Numbered from the stretch's first letter, positions 26,578-35,177 are shown. The stretch is 64,000 nt of DNA from CAYSCZ01 sp051155775 (GCA_051155775.1 DAXETV010000006.1:1-64000), one strand, 5' to 3'. Notes: generated from the sequence alone by a model not told the origin. Numbers and translations are program-made.

Positions 26578-27024
26578 ATGGATATCTTAAATAGACTTAA
26601 GGAAACAAAAGCTCAAACCCTGGAGTATTTTGATCTACCAAAACAGGAACTAGGAAAAACCTACAGGGAAGGAAAATGGGATGTAAGGTCACTTTTAATT
26701 CATTTAGCAGATGCAGAGACCATTCTTTATGAAAGGATAAGGAGGACAATCGCAGAACCAAGGCCTGTTCTGTGGGGATTTGACCAGGACGCCTGGGCAT
26801 CAAACCTTAATTACAGCAAGTTTCCATTATCTATAAGCAGAGACATTTATGGCGCTTGCAGAAATGGCATAATCTATCTTACAGATACATTCTATAAATC
26901 AAAAGGCAGTAATGAATTTATTCATAGTGAAACTGGGGTAAGGACCTTAAAGCAGGAATGTGAAAAAGCGGCTGACCATAACCAGCATCATTTGGATCAA
27001 ATAAAAAGCGCATTAAAATCATGA
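26578..27024 (+). CDS. DinB/YfiT-like metal-dependent four-helix protein
   Basis: A 148-residue helical protein with the DinB histidine triad: His42 in LLIHLADAE, and His134 and His138 in DHNQHHLDQI, which bind a divalent metal in this fold. DinB-like proteins include thiol-dependent S-transferases. The stop overlaps the moaC start (ATGA, 4 bases), so it appears to be the first gene of the moaC operon. A link to Moco or low-molecular-weight thiol chemistry is only suggested by that position. Confidence 0.82.
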   Translation: MDILNRLKETKAQTLEYFDLPKQELGKTYREGKWDVRSLLIHLADAETILYERIRRTIAEPRPVLWGFDQDAWASNLNYSKFPLSISRDIYGACRNGIIYLTDTFYKSKGSNEFIHSETGVRTLKQECEKAADHNQHHLDQIKSALKS

Positions 27025-27500
27025 ACAGCGATTTTAGCCATTTAAGTAAAACTGGTGATCCGGCAATGGTAGATGTTTCTATTAAAAATATCTCCAAACG
27101 TACCGCGATAGCACAGGCCATTGTAATGCTTGATGAAGCAATAATCAACCGGTTGGAAAACGACGAGATACATACCAAAAAAGGGCCTGTGTTTCAAACT
27201 GCAATCATTGCCGGTATTATGGCTGCCAAAAAAACCAGCGAGCTGATTCCACTTTGCCATCCTTTAGGACTAGATAAATGCGATATTGTCATCAATATCA
27301 ATAATCAAGGAGCAGTAGTAATTGAATGTACCGCAAAAGTTACTGCCAGGACAGGCGTAGAAATGGAAGCCCTTACCGGCGCAAATATCGCTGCTTTAAC
27401 CATTTACGACATGTGTAAAGGATTTTCACACAATATCATCATCAAAGAAATAAAACTACTGGAAAAAACAGGAGGAAAAAGTGATTACAAAACCGCATAA
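27021..27500 (+). CDS. moaC: Cyclic pyranopterin monophosphate synthase MoaC
   Basis: A 159-residue protein with the MoaC hallmarks KKTSELIPLCHPL (near residues 73-85), GVEMEALTGANIAALTIYDMCKG (near 112-134) and the C-terminal KTGGKSD. MoaC turns the MoaA product 3',8-cyclo-7,8-dihydro-GTP into cPMP, the second half of step one of Moco synthesis. The gene overlaps dinB by 4 bases and the next gene by 20, so the three are likely translated in series. Length fits the family (about 160). Confidence 0.95.
   Translation: MNSDFSHLSKTGDPAMVDVSIKNISKRTAIAQAIVMLDEAIINRLENDEIHTKKGPVFQTAIIAGIMAAKKTSELIPLCHPLGLDKCDIVININNQGAVVIECTAKVTARTGVEMEALTGANIAALTIYDMCKGFSHNIIIKEIKLLEKTGGKSDYKTA
27470..27475 (+). 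promoter_or_regulatory. Strong Shine-Dalgarno (AGGAGG) for the GTG start of the MobA fusion
   Basis: AGGAGG lies 5 bases before GTG 27481. Strong sites are rare in this window. It is made from the codons of the conserved Thr-Gly-Gly-Lys motif of MoaC, so its presence may be a by-product of protein conservation, but it supports the GTG start in the absence of an ATG. Confidence 0.6.
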
Positions 27501-28608
27501 AAAACACAATATTTTAGAAAAGCCAATAGGCGGTAAGTTTCACAAAAACGAAATAGCATTTTTAGGTGCTCCCTGCAGCGTAATTCAAAAGCTTTGTCAT
27601 AACATCATAAATTTGTTAAGTGAAAAATACCATGTCGGGTATGTCGATGCTGATCATGGCCAGGGAACTGAGCGTCTGAAGTATTCTAAAAAGTATACTG
27701 ACAAGATCAGCCATCATCAATTAGAATTTCATAGGTCGGATCCAAGCCACATATTTCGGAAATTATTTAATGATGAAGACCTTGTGCTGGTTAATGGCAA
27801 CCATTTTTTAGCAGAAAAGCAACTGGTTATAATCAATCTCAAAAAAGAGGAATCGCTACGAAAAAAATTGGACAGGCTTACCGATGTAAGAGCGATTATC
27901 CTGGATGAGGGAGTCAGTGAAGTCTATCCTTTTATCAAAGATTCCTTGCCTGACTTTAAGGAAATACAAGTATTAAAAATTACAGACATCCGGAGTATAG
28001 CGCGCGTCATCGAGACCCAGGTAAATGAAAGAAAGTCAAGAATTAATGGATTAGTATTTGCCGGAGGAAAAAGCATAAGAATGGGCAGGGATAAAGGCGA
28101 GATAAATTACTATGGGAAACCACAAAAAGAATATGTAGCCGATCTATTAAAAAAGGATTGTGATGATGTATACATATCCACACAAAGTGGTATTCCAGAA
28201 AAACCCAATTACCATTACCTAAAAGACACCTTCCTTGACCTTGGCCCTTATGGTGGTTTGCTTTCTGCTTTTAGGCATAATCCTAATTCATCCTGGCTGG
28301 CTGTGGCCTGCGATATACCGTTGCTAAATACTACTACAATAAAAAAGCTAATTGATCACCGGGATGAATCCAAAGTAGCCACCTGCTATCATAATCCAGC
28401 AACTGATTTTCCCGAACCTTTGATCACTTTATGGGAACCACGAGCCTACCCAGTTTTATTGGACTTCTTAAGTCGGGGATATAGCTGCCCAAGGAAAGTA
28501 CTCATCAATAGTGCGGTTAAAGAGCTGGAGATCGAGCAACAGGAAATATTAATGAATGTGAATACCCCTGAGGAGTTGAAGAAGGTTCAGCAAATTATCA
28601 ATGCCTAA
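27481..28608 (+). CDS. mobA: MobA-type molybdenum cofactor guanylyltransferase with degenerate MobB-like N-terminal domain
   Basis: The 375-residue protein has two parts. Residues about 190-375 are MobA: FAGGKSIRMGRDKG (193-206) is the nucleotide-binding signature, followed by DLGPYGGLLSAF and VACDIPLL. MobA joins GMP to molybdopterin-Mo to make MGD for DMSO-reductase-family enzymes. Residues about 22-185 resemble MobB (IAFLGAP, GYVDADHG, LVLVNGNHFL), but the Walker A lysine motif is missing: GAPCSVIQK stands where G-x4-GKT is expected, so GTP binding there is doubtful. It starts at GTG 27481, with no ATG before the MobA motif. It overlaps moaC by 20 bases and mocA by 8. Confidence 0.85.
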   Translation: MITKPHKKHNILEKPIGGKFHKNEIAFLGAPCSVIQKLCHNIINLLSEKYHVGYVDADHGQGTERLKYSKKYTDKISHHQLEFHRSDPSHIFRKLFNDEDLVLVNGNHFLAEKQLVIINLKKEESLRKKLDRLTDVRAIILDEGVSEVYPFIKDSLPDFKEIQVLKITDIRSIARVIETQVNERKSRINGLVFAGGKSIRMGRDKGEINYYGKPQKEYVADLLKKDCDDVYISTQSGIPEKPNYHYLKDTFLDLGPYGGLLSAFRHNPNSSWLAVACDIPLLNTTTIKKLIDHRDESKVATCYHNPATDFPEPLITLWEPRAYPVLLDFLSRGYSCPRKVLINSAVKELEIEQQEILMNVNTPEELKKVQQIINA

Positions 28609-29200
28609 AGTGTCTGCCATTGTCCTTGCTGCTGGCTTATCATCAAGGATGGGTAAGAAAAACAAGCTTTTTCTTGACTATGAGGGTAAATGGATTATTA
28701 GCCATATAATTGATCAAATAGAAAAAAGTATAGCTGATGAAATAATTATTATTAGCAGTGAGCTATCACACGAAATTTTAAAAAAGAACCTGACAAAACC
28801 GATTAAAATCGTTGAAAATCCAGATTATAAACAAGGCATGACCACATCGATCCAAATGGGGGTATCTAGTGCCAATGGCGATGGTTACATGATTTGCCTT
28901 GGAGATATGCCAAAAATAAAAACAGAAGATTATAATCTACTTATAAAAAGTTTCAGAAAGAAGCACCATGAAAATAACCATTCCATCCTTGTCCCTTTTT
29001 ATTACGGTCAAAAAGGTAACCCGGTAATTTTACCTTACGCTTACAAAGAGGATATATTGAATCATACGGAGATGGATGGTTGTAAATCTATAATCAAAAG
29101 AAATTCGGTAAATGTCATTCAATTAGAGATGCCAAATGATCGTATCCTGGTTGATATTGACTATCCTGAAGAATATCGAAGATTGACTAACGATAGTTAA
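28601..29200 (+). CDS. mocA: MocA-type molybdenum cofactor cytidylyltransferase-like protein
   Basis: A 199-residue nucleotidyltransferase. The signature LAAGLSSRMGKKNKL (residues 9-23) has the NKL ending typical of MocA-like proteins rather than the xDK of MobA. Further marks are NPDYKQGMTTSIQMG and CLGDMPKIKTED. MocA adds CMP to Mo-molybdopterin to make MCD, used by xanthine dehydrogenase-family enzymes, which also need XdhC (at 14010-15047). It overlaps the mobA-type gene by 8 bases and runs 14 bases into the convergent moeA tail. Confidence 0.85.
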   Translation: MPKVSAIVLAAGLSSRMGKKNKLFLDYEGKWIISHIIDQIEKSIADEIIIISSELSHEILKKNLTKPIKIVENPDYKQGMTTSIQMGVSSANGDGYMICLGDMPKIKTEDYNLLIKSFRKKHHENNHSILVPFYYGQKGNPVILPYAYKEDILNHTEMDGCKSIIKRNSVNVIQLEMPNDRILVDIDYPEEYRRLTNDS

Positions 29201-30380
29201 AGACCGAGTAAACTTCCCCTGCTTTGAAAAGGTCTTTTCCTATGGGCAATTGTATAAATGCATCTGCATCTACAAGATTGGCCAGGTCTCCAGAGCCATG
29301 CCCCTGAACCGGTTCAGCCAAAATTTTCCCATCATCAGTAAAACCTAGCTTCACTACCAAAAAATAGGTGAGGTCTGGCTTAAATGTAATATCCTTAGCC
29401 AGGATGGCTTTTGGTATGTTCCTGGATCCTATGGCCAGGCATTGATCCAACCAGCTTTTTAAATACCGGTGGGTACACAAAAAAGACGAAACAGGATTGC
29501 CCGGCAATGCAAACACAGATTTATCTCCTTGTTTGCCAAACCAAAAAGGCTTACCTGGCCGCTGCCGGATTTTATGAAACAGCTTTTCCACGCCTAGTTC
29601 ATCCAGGGCTTTGGGCAGAAAATCAAATTTACCTTTAGAAACGCCCCCACTTAAAATGATCAAATCATAATGGTGTAAAAAGTTTTTCAACTTACTTATT
29701 ATTTGATCATAGTCATCATCTAAATGATCAGTATCTGCCTCAATTCCATAATAACTTAAAGTAGTTTGAAGCCTGTATACATTACTTCTTCGTATCTGAT
29801 GGGGTAATGGTTTTTTATCAATGTCTACCAGCTCATCACCGGTTGATATAATTATTGTTTTAGGCAGCTTACTAACTTTCACCCAGGATTTACCAAGCGA
29901 AGCACACAAACCAACTTCTGCAGCAGATATTATCTTGCCTTTTGCTATTACTTTTTTACCCGCTTTTCTGTCCAACCCCTTAAAATGGACATTTTGCTGC
30001 GCTTTTATTTCATGAATTAATAGTTCAGCTATTGAATCCGCTATGATTATATCTTCATACCTGACCACAGTATCGGTGTTTTCCGGTAGTATGGATCCAG
30101 TCATGACTTCATAGCAATGGGTTGTATCTTTCAACGACTTAAGTGGCGATCCGGCAGCTGCTATTCCATCCACACAAAACTTCCGCTGGCCATTTCGAAA
30201 TGCTTCATAAGCAATGGCAATGCCATCCATGGTTACCCGGTCGTATGGCGGCAAATCCCGGTCTGTAAAAACATCTTCCCTAACAACCCTGCCAAGTGAT
30301 TGATTAAGTGGCACCTCTTCCACACCAAAATCCTCAATGCTTTCTGAAAGTATGGATAGTGCCTCTTCTACAGTAATCAT
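29187..30380 (-). CDS. moeA: Molybdopterin molybdenumtransferase MoeA
   Basis: A 397-residue protein with all MoeA sections: N-terminal YDRVTMDGIAI near residue 44, the central IISTGDELV near 173, LSGGVSKGKFDFLPKAL near 243 and RPGKPFWFG...FALPGNPVSSF near 272-296, then the C-terminal domain. MoeA inserts molybdate into adenylylated molybdopterin. It follows moaA by 6 bases on the minus strand, so the two probably share a transcript. The length (about 400) is standard. Confidence 0.95.
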   Translation of the reverse strand: MITVEEALSILSESIEDFGVEEVPLNQSLGRVVREDVFTDRDLPPYDRVTMDGIAIAYEAFRNGQRKFCVDGIAAAGSPLKSLKDTTHCYEVMTGSILPENTDTVVRYEDIIIADSIAELLIHEIKAQQNVHFKGLDRKAGKKVIAKGKIISAAEVGLCASLGKSWVKVSKLPKTIIISTGDELVDIDKKPLPHQIRRSNVYRLQTTLSYYGIEADTDHLDDDYDQIISKLKNFLHHYDLIILSGGVSKGKFDFLPKALDELGVEKLFHKIRQRPGKPFWFGKQGDKSVFALPGNPVSSFLCTHRYLKSWLDQCLAIGSRNIPKAILAKDITFKPDLTYFLVVKLGFTDDGKILAEPVQGHGSGDLANLVDADAFIQLPIGKDLFKAGEVYSVFNYR

Positions 30381-30386
30381 AATTCA

Positions 30387-31376
30387 TTATCCTCCGATGG
30401 TTGCCATTGATTCTGATACCGGCTTCTTTGATTTCCTTCGCTCCTCTGCCTCGAAACCATCTTTGGCCCGATTTTGAAGAACGCTTTTAAAGGAATCCGC
30501 AACGTCAACATCTGATGCTCCGGACCTGATTATATCCCGCAGATTGAGTACACCATCATCATAAAGACAGGTTTTTAGGTCACCCTGCGGGGTTATTCTT
30601 ATCCTGTTGCATGTTCCGCAAAAAGTCCTGGTGTATGCTGCAATGATTCCGAAGGAACCTCTATATCCAGGGATCTGATAGTTGACGGAAGTAGCGTTGG
30701 GTGGATCAGGTAGCTTAATAATTTCAGCATATTCATTAGAAATATGTTCAAAAATCTTTTTCATAGGCCAACAGGTAAGGTTGCCTTGACCCAGAGTACC
30801 GTTAAATGGCATCTCTTCAATAAACCGCACACTTAATTTTGTGTCCCTGGTCAATTCGATCATGGAATAAATGTCTTCAATGTTTCTTCCATTCATCACG
30901 ACCATATTTATTTTCACATCCATAGTACTGGCCAACAGCTTATCCAAAGTACGCATTACCTGGTCAAACATATCCCTGCGTGTAATCTGCTGAAACCTAT
31001 CCTTATCCAGACTGTCAAGGCTAAGATTGACTGATTTAATTCCCAGTGCCTGTAATTGATCTACCTTGTCTTCGGTAAAAGAGCCATTTGTAGTGATATG
31101 TATGGCTTTTAGTGCATCTACTTTGGAAACATTTTCTAAAAAATCCATTATTCCACGTCTTACAAACGGCTCTCCACCGGTTATCCTAAGCTTTGAAATT
31201 CCTAACCCGCCCAAAATATAGATGATGCGATACATTTCCTCAAAACTCAATAATTGATTTTTTTGCACATAGTTGATCCCTTCTTCAGGCATACAATAAA
31301 AACACCTTAGGTTACACCTATCTGTTACAGCTAACCTTAAATAGTTGATCAATCTGTTATGATTATCGTAAAGCAT
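30387..31376 (-). CDS. moaA: GTP 3',8-cyclase MoaA
   Basis: A radical SAM enzyme that cyclises GTP in the first step of Moco synthesis. Taking the ATG at 31374-31376 (MLYDNHNRL) gives 329 residues, with the radical-SAM cluster Cys21, Cys25, Cys28 in CNLRCFYC. The second cluster is CGTCNRIRITPQGDLKTC near residue 250, and the C-terminus ends with Gly-Gly (ATIGG), which is needed for activity in known MoaA. An in-frame ATG eight codons earlier is possible but adds non-conserved residues. First gene of moaA-moeA; divergent from sufS. Confidence 0.95.
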   Translation of the reverse strand: MLYDNHNRLINYLRLAVTDRCNLRCFYCMPEEGINYVQKNQLLSFEEMYRIIYILGGLGISKLRITGGEPFVRRGIMDFLENVSKVDALKAIHITTNGSFTEDKVDQLQALGIKSVNLSLDSLDKDRFQQITRRDMFDQVMRTLDKLLASTMDVKINMVVMNGRNIEDIYSMIELTRDTKLSVRFIEEMPFNGTLGQGNLTCWPMKKIFEHISNEYAEIIKLPDPPNATSVNYQIPGYRGSFGIIAAYTRTFCGTCNRIRITPQGDLKTCLYDDGVLNLRDIIRSGASDVDVADSFKSVLQNRAKDGFEAEERRKSKKPVSESMATIGG

Positions 31377-31480
31377 AATTGTTATCATCAATGTTAACAA
31401 GAAAATTTAACCAAGAATTACATTTCTTTGAAATAAACAAAAAGAATATTTTGGTTATTGATAAATACAATGCTTTGTAG

Positions 31481-32689
31481 ATGGTTGATGTACTATCCAT
31501 AAAACAACAGTTTCCAATTTTTGAAGCTCATCCCGGGTTGGTTTATCTGGATAATGCTGCCACTACCCAACGGCCAAAATGCGTTATCGATGCGATAACT
31601 AAATTCTACACCTCTGAAAATGCTAACATTCATCGTGGTGTATACAGCCTTTCAGCACAAGCTACAGAAGCTTATGAGTCCACACGTCAGGATGTAGCCA
31701 CCTTTGTTGGATCGAAAAAACCACAAACCATAGCCTTTACTAAAGGAACCACTGAATCGATCAATATTATTGCAAATTCTTTTGTTGAAAAGGAATTACA
31801 AGCTGATGAAAACATCGTGATAACATTGATGGAGCATCACGCCAATTTTATTCCCTGGCAAATGCTATGTAAACGAAAGAGCGCTGAACTGAGAATTGTC
31901 CCATTAGATCAAAATGGAGACATAGACCTGGGAAAATTAATAACATCAATCGATGATAAAACTAAGATTGTTGCCTTAAATCACATATCTAACACTCTTG
32001 GCACAATAAATCCGATAGCGGAAATTGTAGGATGGGCGCACAAAAAAGATGTTCCGGTTATGATCGATGCAGCACAAAGCGCTGCACTTCATAATCTTGA
32101 GGTTGAATCTAATGGAATTGATTTCCTGGCTTTCTCAGGTCACAAGATATTTGGCCCTTTTGGCGTTGGTGTACTGTATGTTGATGAAAAATTCATCCCC
32201 AAAGTAGATCCTTACACTTTTGGAGGCGGCATGATAGAAGCGGTTACTACCGCTGAGACTTCCTTTTTAAGCTACCCTCATAATTTAGATGCCGGCACCT
32301 CCAATATATCCGGGGTGATAGGATTATCCAAAGCTATTGATTTTATCAATGAACTCCAAAAATCCAAACTAATTGACCATTTAGCAGCATTGACCGATTA
32401 CTGCAGGGAAAGGCTTGGTGAAATTGAAGGTTTACAAATCCTCGGCAATCCAAAAAAACACTTCGGTATTCTATCTTTTACAGTAGATGAAATTCATCCG
32501 CATGATGTTTCATCTTTTCTAAATCATGACAGCATCGCTGTGCGGGCAGGAATGCACTGTACCCAGCCATTACTGGAATCCATGGAGATACCTGCTACTG
32601 TAAGGGTATCTTTTTCCATATATAATTCCAAAACTGACGTTGATCGACTAATTGTTTCATTAAAAGACCTGAAAAAATTTTGGAAATGA
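31481..32689 (+). CDS. sufS: SufS-type cysteine desulfurase
   Basis: A 402-residue PLP enzyme. Schiff-base Lys222 lies in SGHKIFGP, catalytic Cys360 lies in RAGMHCTQP (the group II desulfurase loop), and DAAQSA binds PLP. It removes sulfur from cysteine as a persulfide. Here it leads an operon with sufU, moaD and moaE rather than with the sufBCD assembly genes, so a role in supplying sulfur to molybdopterin synthase is likely, though Fe-S assembly cannot be excluded. Start ATG 31481; 104 bases separate it from the divergent moaA start. Confidence 0.93.
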   Translation: MVDVLSIKQQFPIFEAHPGLVYLDNAATTQRPKCVIDAITKFYTSENANIHRGVYSLSAQATEAYESTRQDVATFVGSKKPQTIAFTKGTTESINIIANSFVEKELQADENIVITLMEHHANFIPWQMLCKRKSAELRIVPLDQNGDIDLGKLITSIDDKTKIVALNHISNTLGTINPIAEIVGWAHKKDVPVMIDAAQSAALHNLEVESNGIDFLAFSGHKIFGPFGVGVLYVDEKFIPKVDPYTFGGGMIEAVTTAETSFLSYPHNLDAGTSNISGVIGLSKAIDFINELQKSKLIDHLAALTDYCRERLGEIEGLQILGNPKKHFGILSFTVDEIHPHDVSSFLNHDSIAVRAGMHCTQPLLESMEIPATVRVSFSIYNSKTDVDRLIVSLKDLKKFWK

Positions 32690-33114
32690 ACCGCGATGAT
32701 TTAAAAAAAATATATAACCAGGCAATTTTAAGCCACAATAAAAATCCTTCCCATTTTGAAAAGAAGACTAATTGCTCCAGATCCTTTAAGGCTTACAATC
32801 CAATGTGTGGTGACAGGTATCAGATATGCTTAATAGAAAATGAAGAAAGACATCATTTTCAAGGCTTTTTTCATGGTTTTGGCTGTGCGCTGTCAAAAGC
32901 ATCTGCCTCTATTTTGATGGAGCACATAAAGGATAAGACCAAAGAAGAAATTATTGAAATTTGTGAAAAATTCTTAATTGCATTTAATGAAAAAGATAAT
33001 ATGTTGTTGCCTTCAACAGAATTAAATATTTTGGTTCAGATTAAAGAACACAAGGCAAGATTAGACTGCGTTCAATTGGCTTGGAGGGCGATGTTGGAAG
33101 CTTTAAAAAAATAA
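32686..33114 (+). CDS. sufU: SufU sulfurtransferase (zinc type)
   Basis: A 142-residue protein from ATG 32686, which overlaps the sufS stop as ATGA; a TTG six bases earlier is less likely. With this start the zinc ligands fall at Cys41, Asp43, Cys67 and Cys128, nearly the same positions as in Bacillus subtilis SufU (41, 43, 66, 128). The 18-residue insertion typical of SufU relative to IscU also appears present. SufU takes the persulfide from SufS. Two bases separate it from moaD, so its sulfur may pass to molybdopterin synthesis. Confidence 0.92.
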   Translation: MNRDDLKKIYNQAILSHNKNPSHFEKKTNCSRSFKAYNPMCGDRYQICLIENEERHHFQGFFHGFGCALSKASASILMEHIKDKTKEEIIEICEKFLIAFNEKDNMLLPSTELNILVQIKEHKARLDCVQLAWRAMLEALKK

Positions 33115-33116
33115 AT

Positions 33117-33359
33117 ATGGATATTAAAATAATAGCCTTTGGCATAGCGAAAGATATTTTAAATGCAAGGGACATCAAAGTAAACCTTGAAGGCGATAAA
33201 ACCATTAAAACCTTAAAGACAGAACTCATTAAAAAATATCCGGAGTTTGGCAAACTTGCAAGTTTAAAATTTGCTGTTAATGAAGATTATCAAGCTGATT
33301 CTTTTGTGTTAAATGAGACCGACGAAGTGGTAATAATTCCTCCGGTAAGCGGAGGATAA
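33117..33359 (+). CDS. moaD: Molybdopterin synthase small subunit MoaD
   Basis: An 80-residue beta-grasp protein starting at ATG 33117 (MDIKIIAFGIAK) and ending with the essential Gly-Gly (IIPPVSGG), whose terminal glycine is converted to a thiocarboxylate. The start 36 bases upstream offered by the open frame would run into sufU and is rejected. MoaD normally needs adenylation by MoeB, which is absent from the window. Gaps of 2 and 10 bases tie it to sufU and moaE. Confidence 0.95.
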   Translation: MDIKIIAFGIAKDILNARDIKVNLEGDKTIKTLKTELIKKYPEFGKLASLKFAVNEDYQADSFVLNETDEVVIIPPVSGG

Positions 33360-33369
33360 CTATTTAATA

Positions 33370-33786
33370 ATGATTGATATTAAAATAAAATCTGATCCCC
33401 TTTCTGAAGCTGAATGCAATGATTTTGTCAAAGATTCATCAGCGGGCGGAACAGTCATTTTTATCGGGACCGTACGCGATCATACCAGAGGCAAGAAAGT
33501 AGTTAAGTTAGAATTTGAGTGTTATGAGCCTATGGCTTTCAAAGAGATGGGAAAAATTGCCGGAAAAATAAAAAATAAGTGGGAAGCCATTAAAGTAAGC
33601 ATGCACCACCGGGTCGGTTCTTTGGATATTGGAGAAATACCTGTGATTATTGCAGTATCTACACCTCATCGACAAGCCGCTTTTGAAGCCTGTCAATTTG
33701 GTATTGATACCCTGAAAGAAACAGTTCCTATCTGGAAAAAAGAGGTCTTTGAAGATGGCGAAGTATGGGTAGCTGCCCACCCTTGA
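33370..33786 (+). CDS. moaE: Molybdopterin synthase catalytic subunit MoaE
   Basis: A 138-residue protein with MoaE landmarks GGTVIFIGTVRDHTRGK near residues 26-42, LEFECYEPMA, HHRVGSLDIGE near 78-88, and the lysines of TVPIWKKEVFEDG near 118-130 that bind substrate. It accepts sulfur from thiocarboxylated MoaD to turn cPMP into molybdopterin. Last gene of sufS-sufU-moaD-moaE; 60 bases separate it from fbp. Confidence 0.95.
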   Translation: MIDIKIKSDPLSEAECNDFVKDSSAGGTVIFIGTVRDHTRGKKVVKLEFECYEPMAFKEMGKIAGKIKNKWEAIKVSMHHRVGSLDIGEIPVIIAVSTPHRQAAFEACQFGIDTLKETVPIWKKEVFEDGEVWVAAHP

Positions 33787-33846
33787 ATTGTGTAATTTAG
33801 TATATTGCAAACGTTTTCATTACTTTTATATTAACTATTTTAGCAT

Positions 33847-34851
33847 ATGATTAATGCAGATCTTGAAGAGAAACTAGGGCTACCTATTGGCACCACATTG
33901 GACAGGTTCATAATGAAAAAGCAAGAGGATTTTCCTTATGCTACCGGTGAATTGTCTCAATTACTTCGTGACATAGCGCTGGCAGGGAAAATTGTTAATA
34001 GAGAGGTCAACAAATCCGGTTTATTGGATATAGCAGGCGCTTATGGCTCAAAAAATATCCAGGGGGAAGACCAACAAAAACTCGATGTTATTGCCGATAT
34101 CCGTTTTACACGCGCATTTAAAAATGGTGGGGAAGTTTGCGCAATTGTATCAGAGGAAGATGATGAAATTATTAGGTTAAGACAAGATGCAAAATATGTG
34201 GTAGCCATCGATCCGTTGGATGGCTCATCTAATATTGATGTAAATGTTTCAATTGGAACAATTTTCTCAATTTACAGGAGGTTATCCCCTGTAGGCTCAC
34301 CGGTTCAGGAGGAGGATGTACTGCAAAAAGGAGATCACCAGGTAGCCGCAGGATATATTTTATATGGATCCTCCACAATGCTGGTTTATACCACAGGATG
34401 CGGGGTAAATGGATTTACCTATGAGCCTTCCCTGGGAGAATATGTGCTGTCACATGCTGATATGCGTTGTCCCGAATCCGGAACAATATACTCCATCAAT
34501 GAAGGTGCCTATCACGGATTTGAAAAGTCCACCATTAATTACATTGAATTTTGTAAGGAAAAGTATTACTCTGCAAGATATATTGGTTCACTGGTGGCAG
34601 ACTTTCATCGAAATTTACTTAAAGGTGGCATTTATATCTATCCGAGGACTAAATCCGCTTCCAATGGTAAATTAAGACTGATGTATGAATGCAATGCCTT
34701 AGCCATGATCGCAGAAAGGTCCGGAGGTATGGCCATGAATGGTAAACAACGTATTCTGGATACTATACCCTCAGACTTACACCAAAGGTCTCCTTTATTC
34801 ATAGGTTCCAGGGATATGGTGGAAAAAGCAATCTCGTTTATTGCAGATTAA
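33847..34851 (+). CDS. fbp: Class 1 fructose-1,6-bisphosphatase
   Basis: A 334-residue sugar phosphatase. The metal-site motif DPLDGSSNID (near residues 122-131), the upstream SEEDDE acidic cluster (near 103) and the substrate region MYECNALAMIAERSGG (near 282-297) identify class 1 FBPase, which hydrolyses fructose 1,6-bisphosphate in gluconeogenesis. Length matches the family. It ends with a 4-base overlap with the convergent hypothetical gene. Confidence 0.95.
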   Translation: MINADLEEKLGLPIGTTLDRFIMKKQEDFPYATGELSQLLRDIALAGKIVNREVNKSGLLDIAGAYGSKNIQGEDQQKLDVIADIRFTRAFKNGGEVCAIVSEEDDEIIRLRQDAKYVVAIDPLDGSSNIDVNVSIGTIFSIYRRLSPVGSPVQEEDVLQKGDHQVAAGYILYGSSTMLVYTTGCGVNGFTYEPSLGEYVLSHADMRCPESGTIYSINEGAYHGFEKSTINYIEFCKEKYYSARYIGSLVADFHRNLLKGGIYIYPRTKSASNGKLRLMYECNALAMIAERSGGMAMNGKQRILDTIPSDLHQRSPLFIGSRDMVEKAISFIAD

Positions 34852-35177
34852 TGCTTCTTATATTTTTCCCGGGTTTTAACTTTTTCAATCTCACGATTTA
34901 TAATTACTTTGGCTAGTTCGTTTGAGATATGATCCGGATAGGTCTCGTTCACTATCTTTTGAAAGACTTGCTGGTTAATATCTATTCTGTACATAGCATT
35001 GATCAACCGATTAAAATCAGTGTCTAAAAGGTTTTGGACCAGTCGTGTCAATTCAAACTCAAGTTCTTTTAAAGGATCATCAACGTCCTGCTTTTGAATC
35101 TGAAGTTCATTTTCATTCAGCAACATATGCTTTTGAATCAATTCCTGGCTATGATAAGCTAATTCATCATTATTCAT
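34848..35177 (-). CDS. Hypothetical helical protein downstream of DUF5606 gene
   Basis: A 109-residue acidic helical protein (HSQELIQKHMLLNENELQIQ at the N-terminus, ELTRLVQNLLDTDFNRLINAMYRIDI in the middle, basic EIEKVKTREKYKKH tail). Its start overlaps the end of the DUF5606 gene by 8 bases, so the two are probably coupled and may act together. No signal peptide or membrane helix. The family is not recognised. Confidence 0.7.
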   Translation of the reverse strand: MNNDELAYHSQELIQKHMLLNENELQIQKQDVDDPLKELEFELTRLVQNLLDTDFNRLINAMYRIDINQQVFQKIVNETYPDHISNELAKVIINREIEKVKTREKYKKH

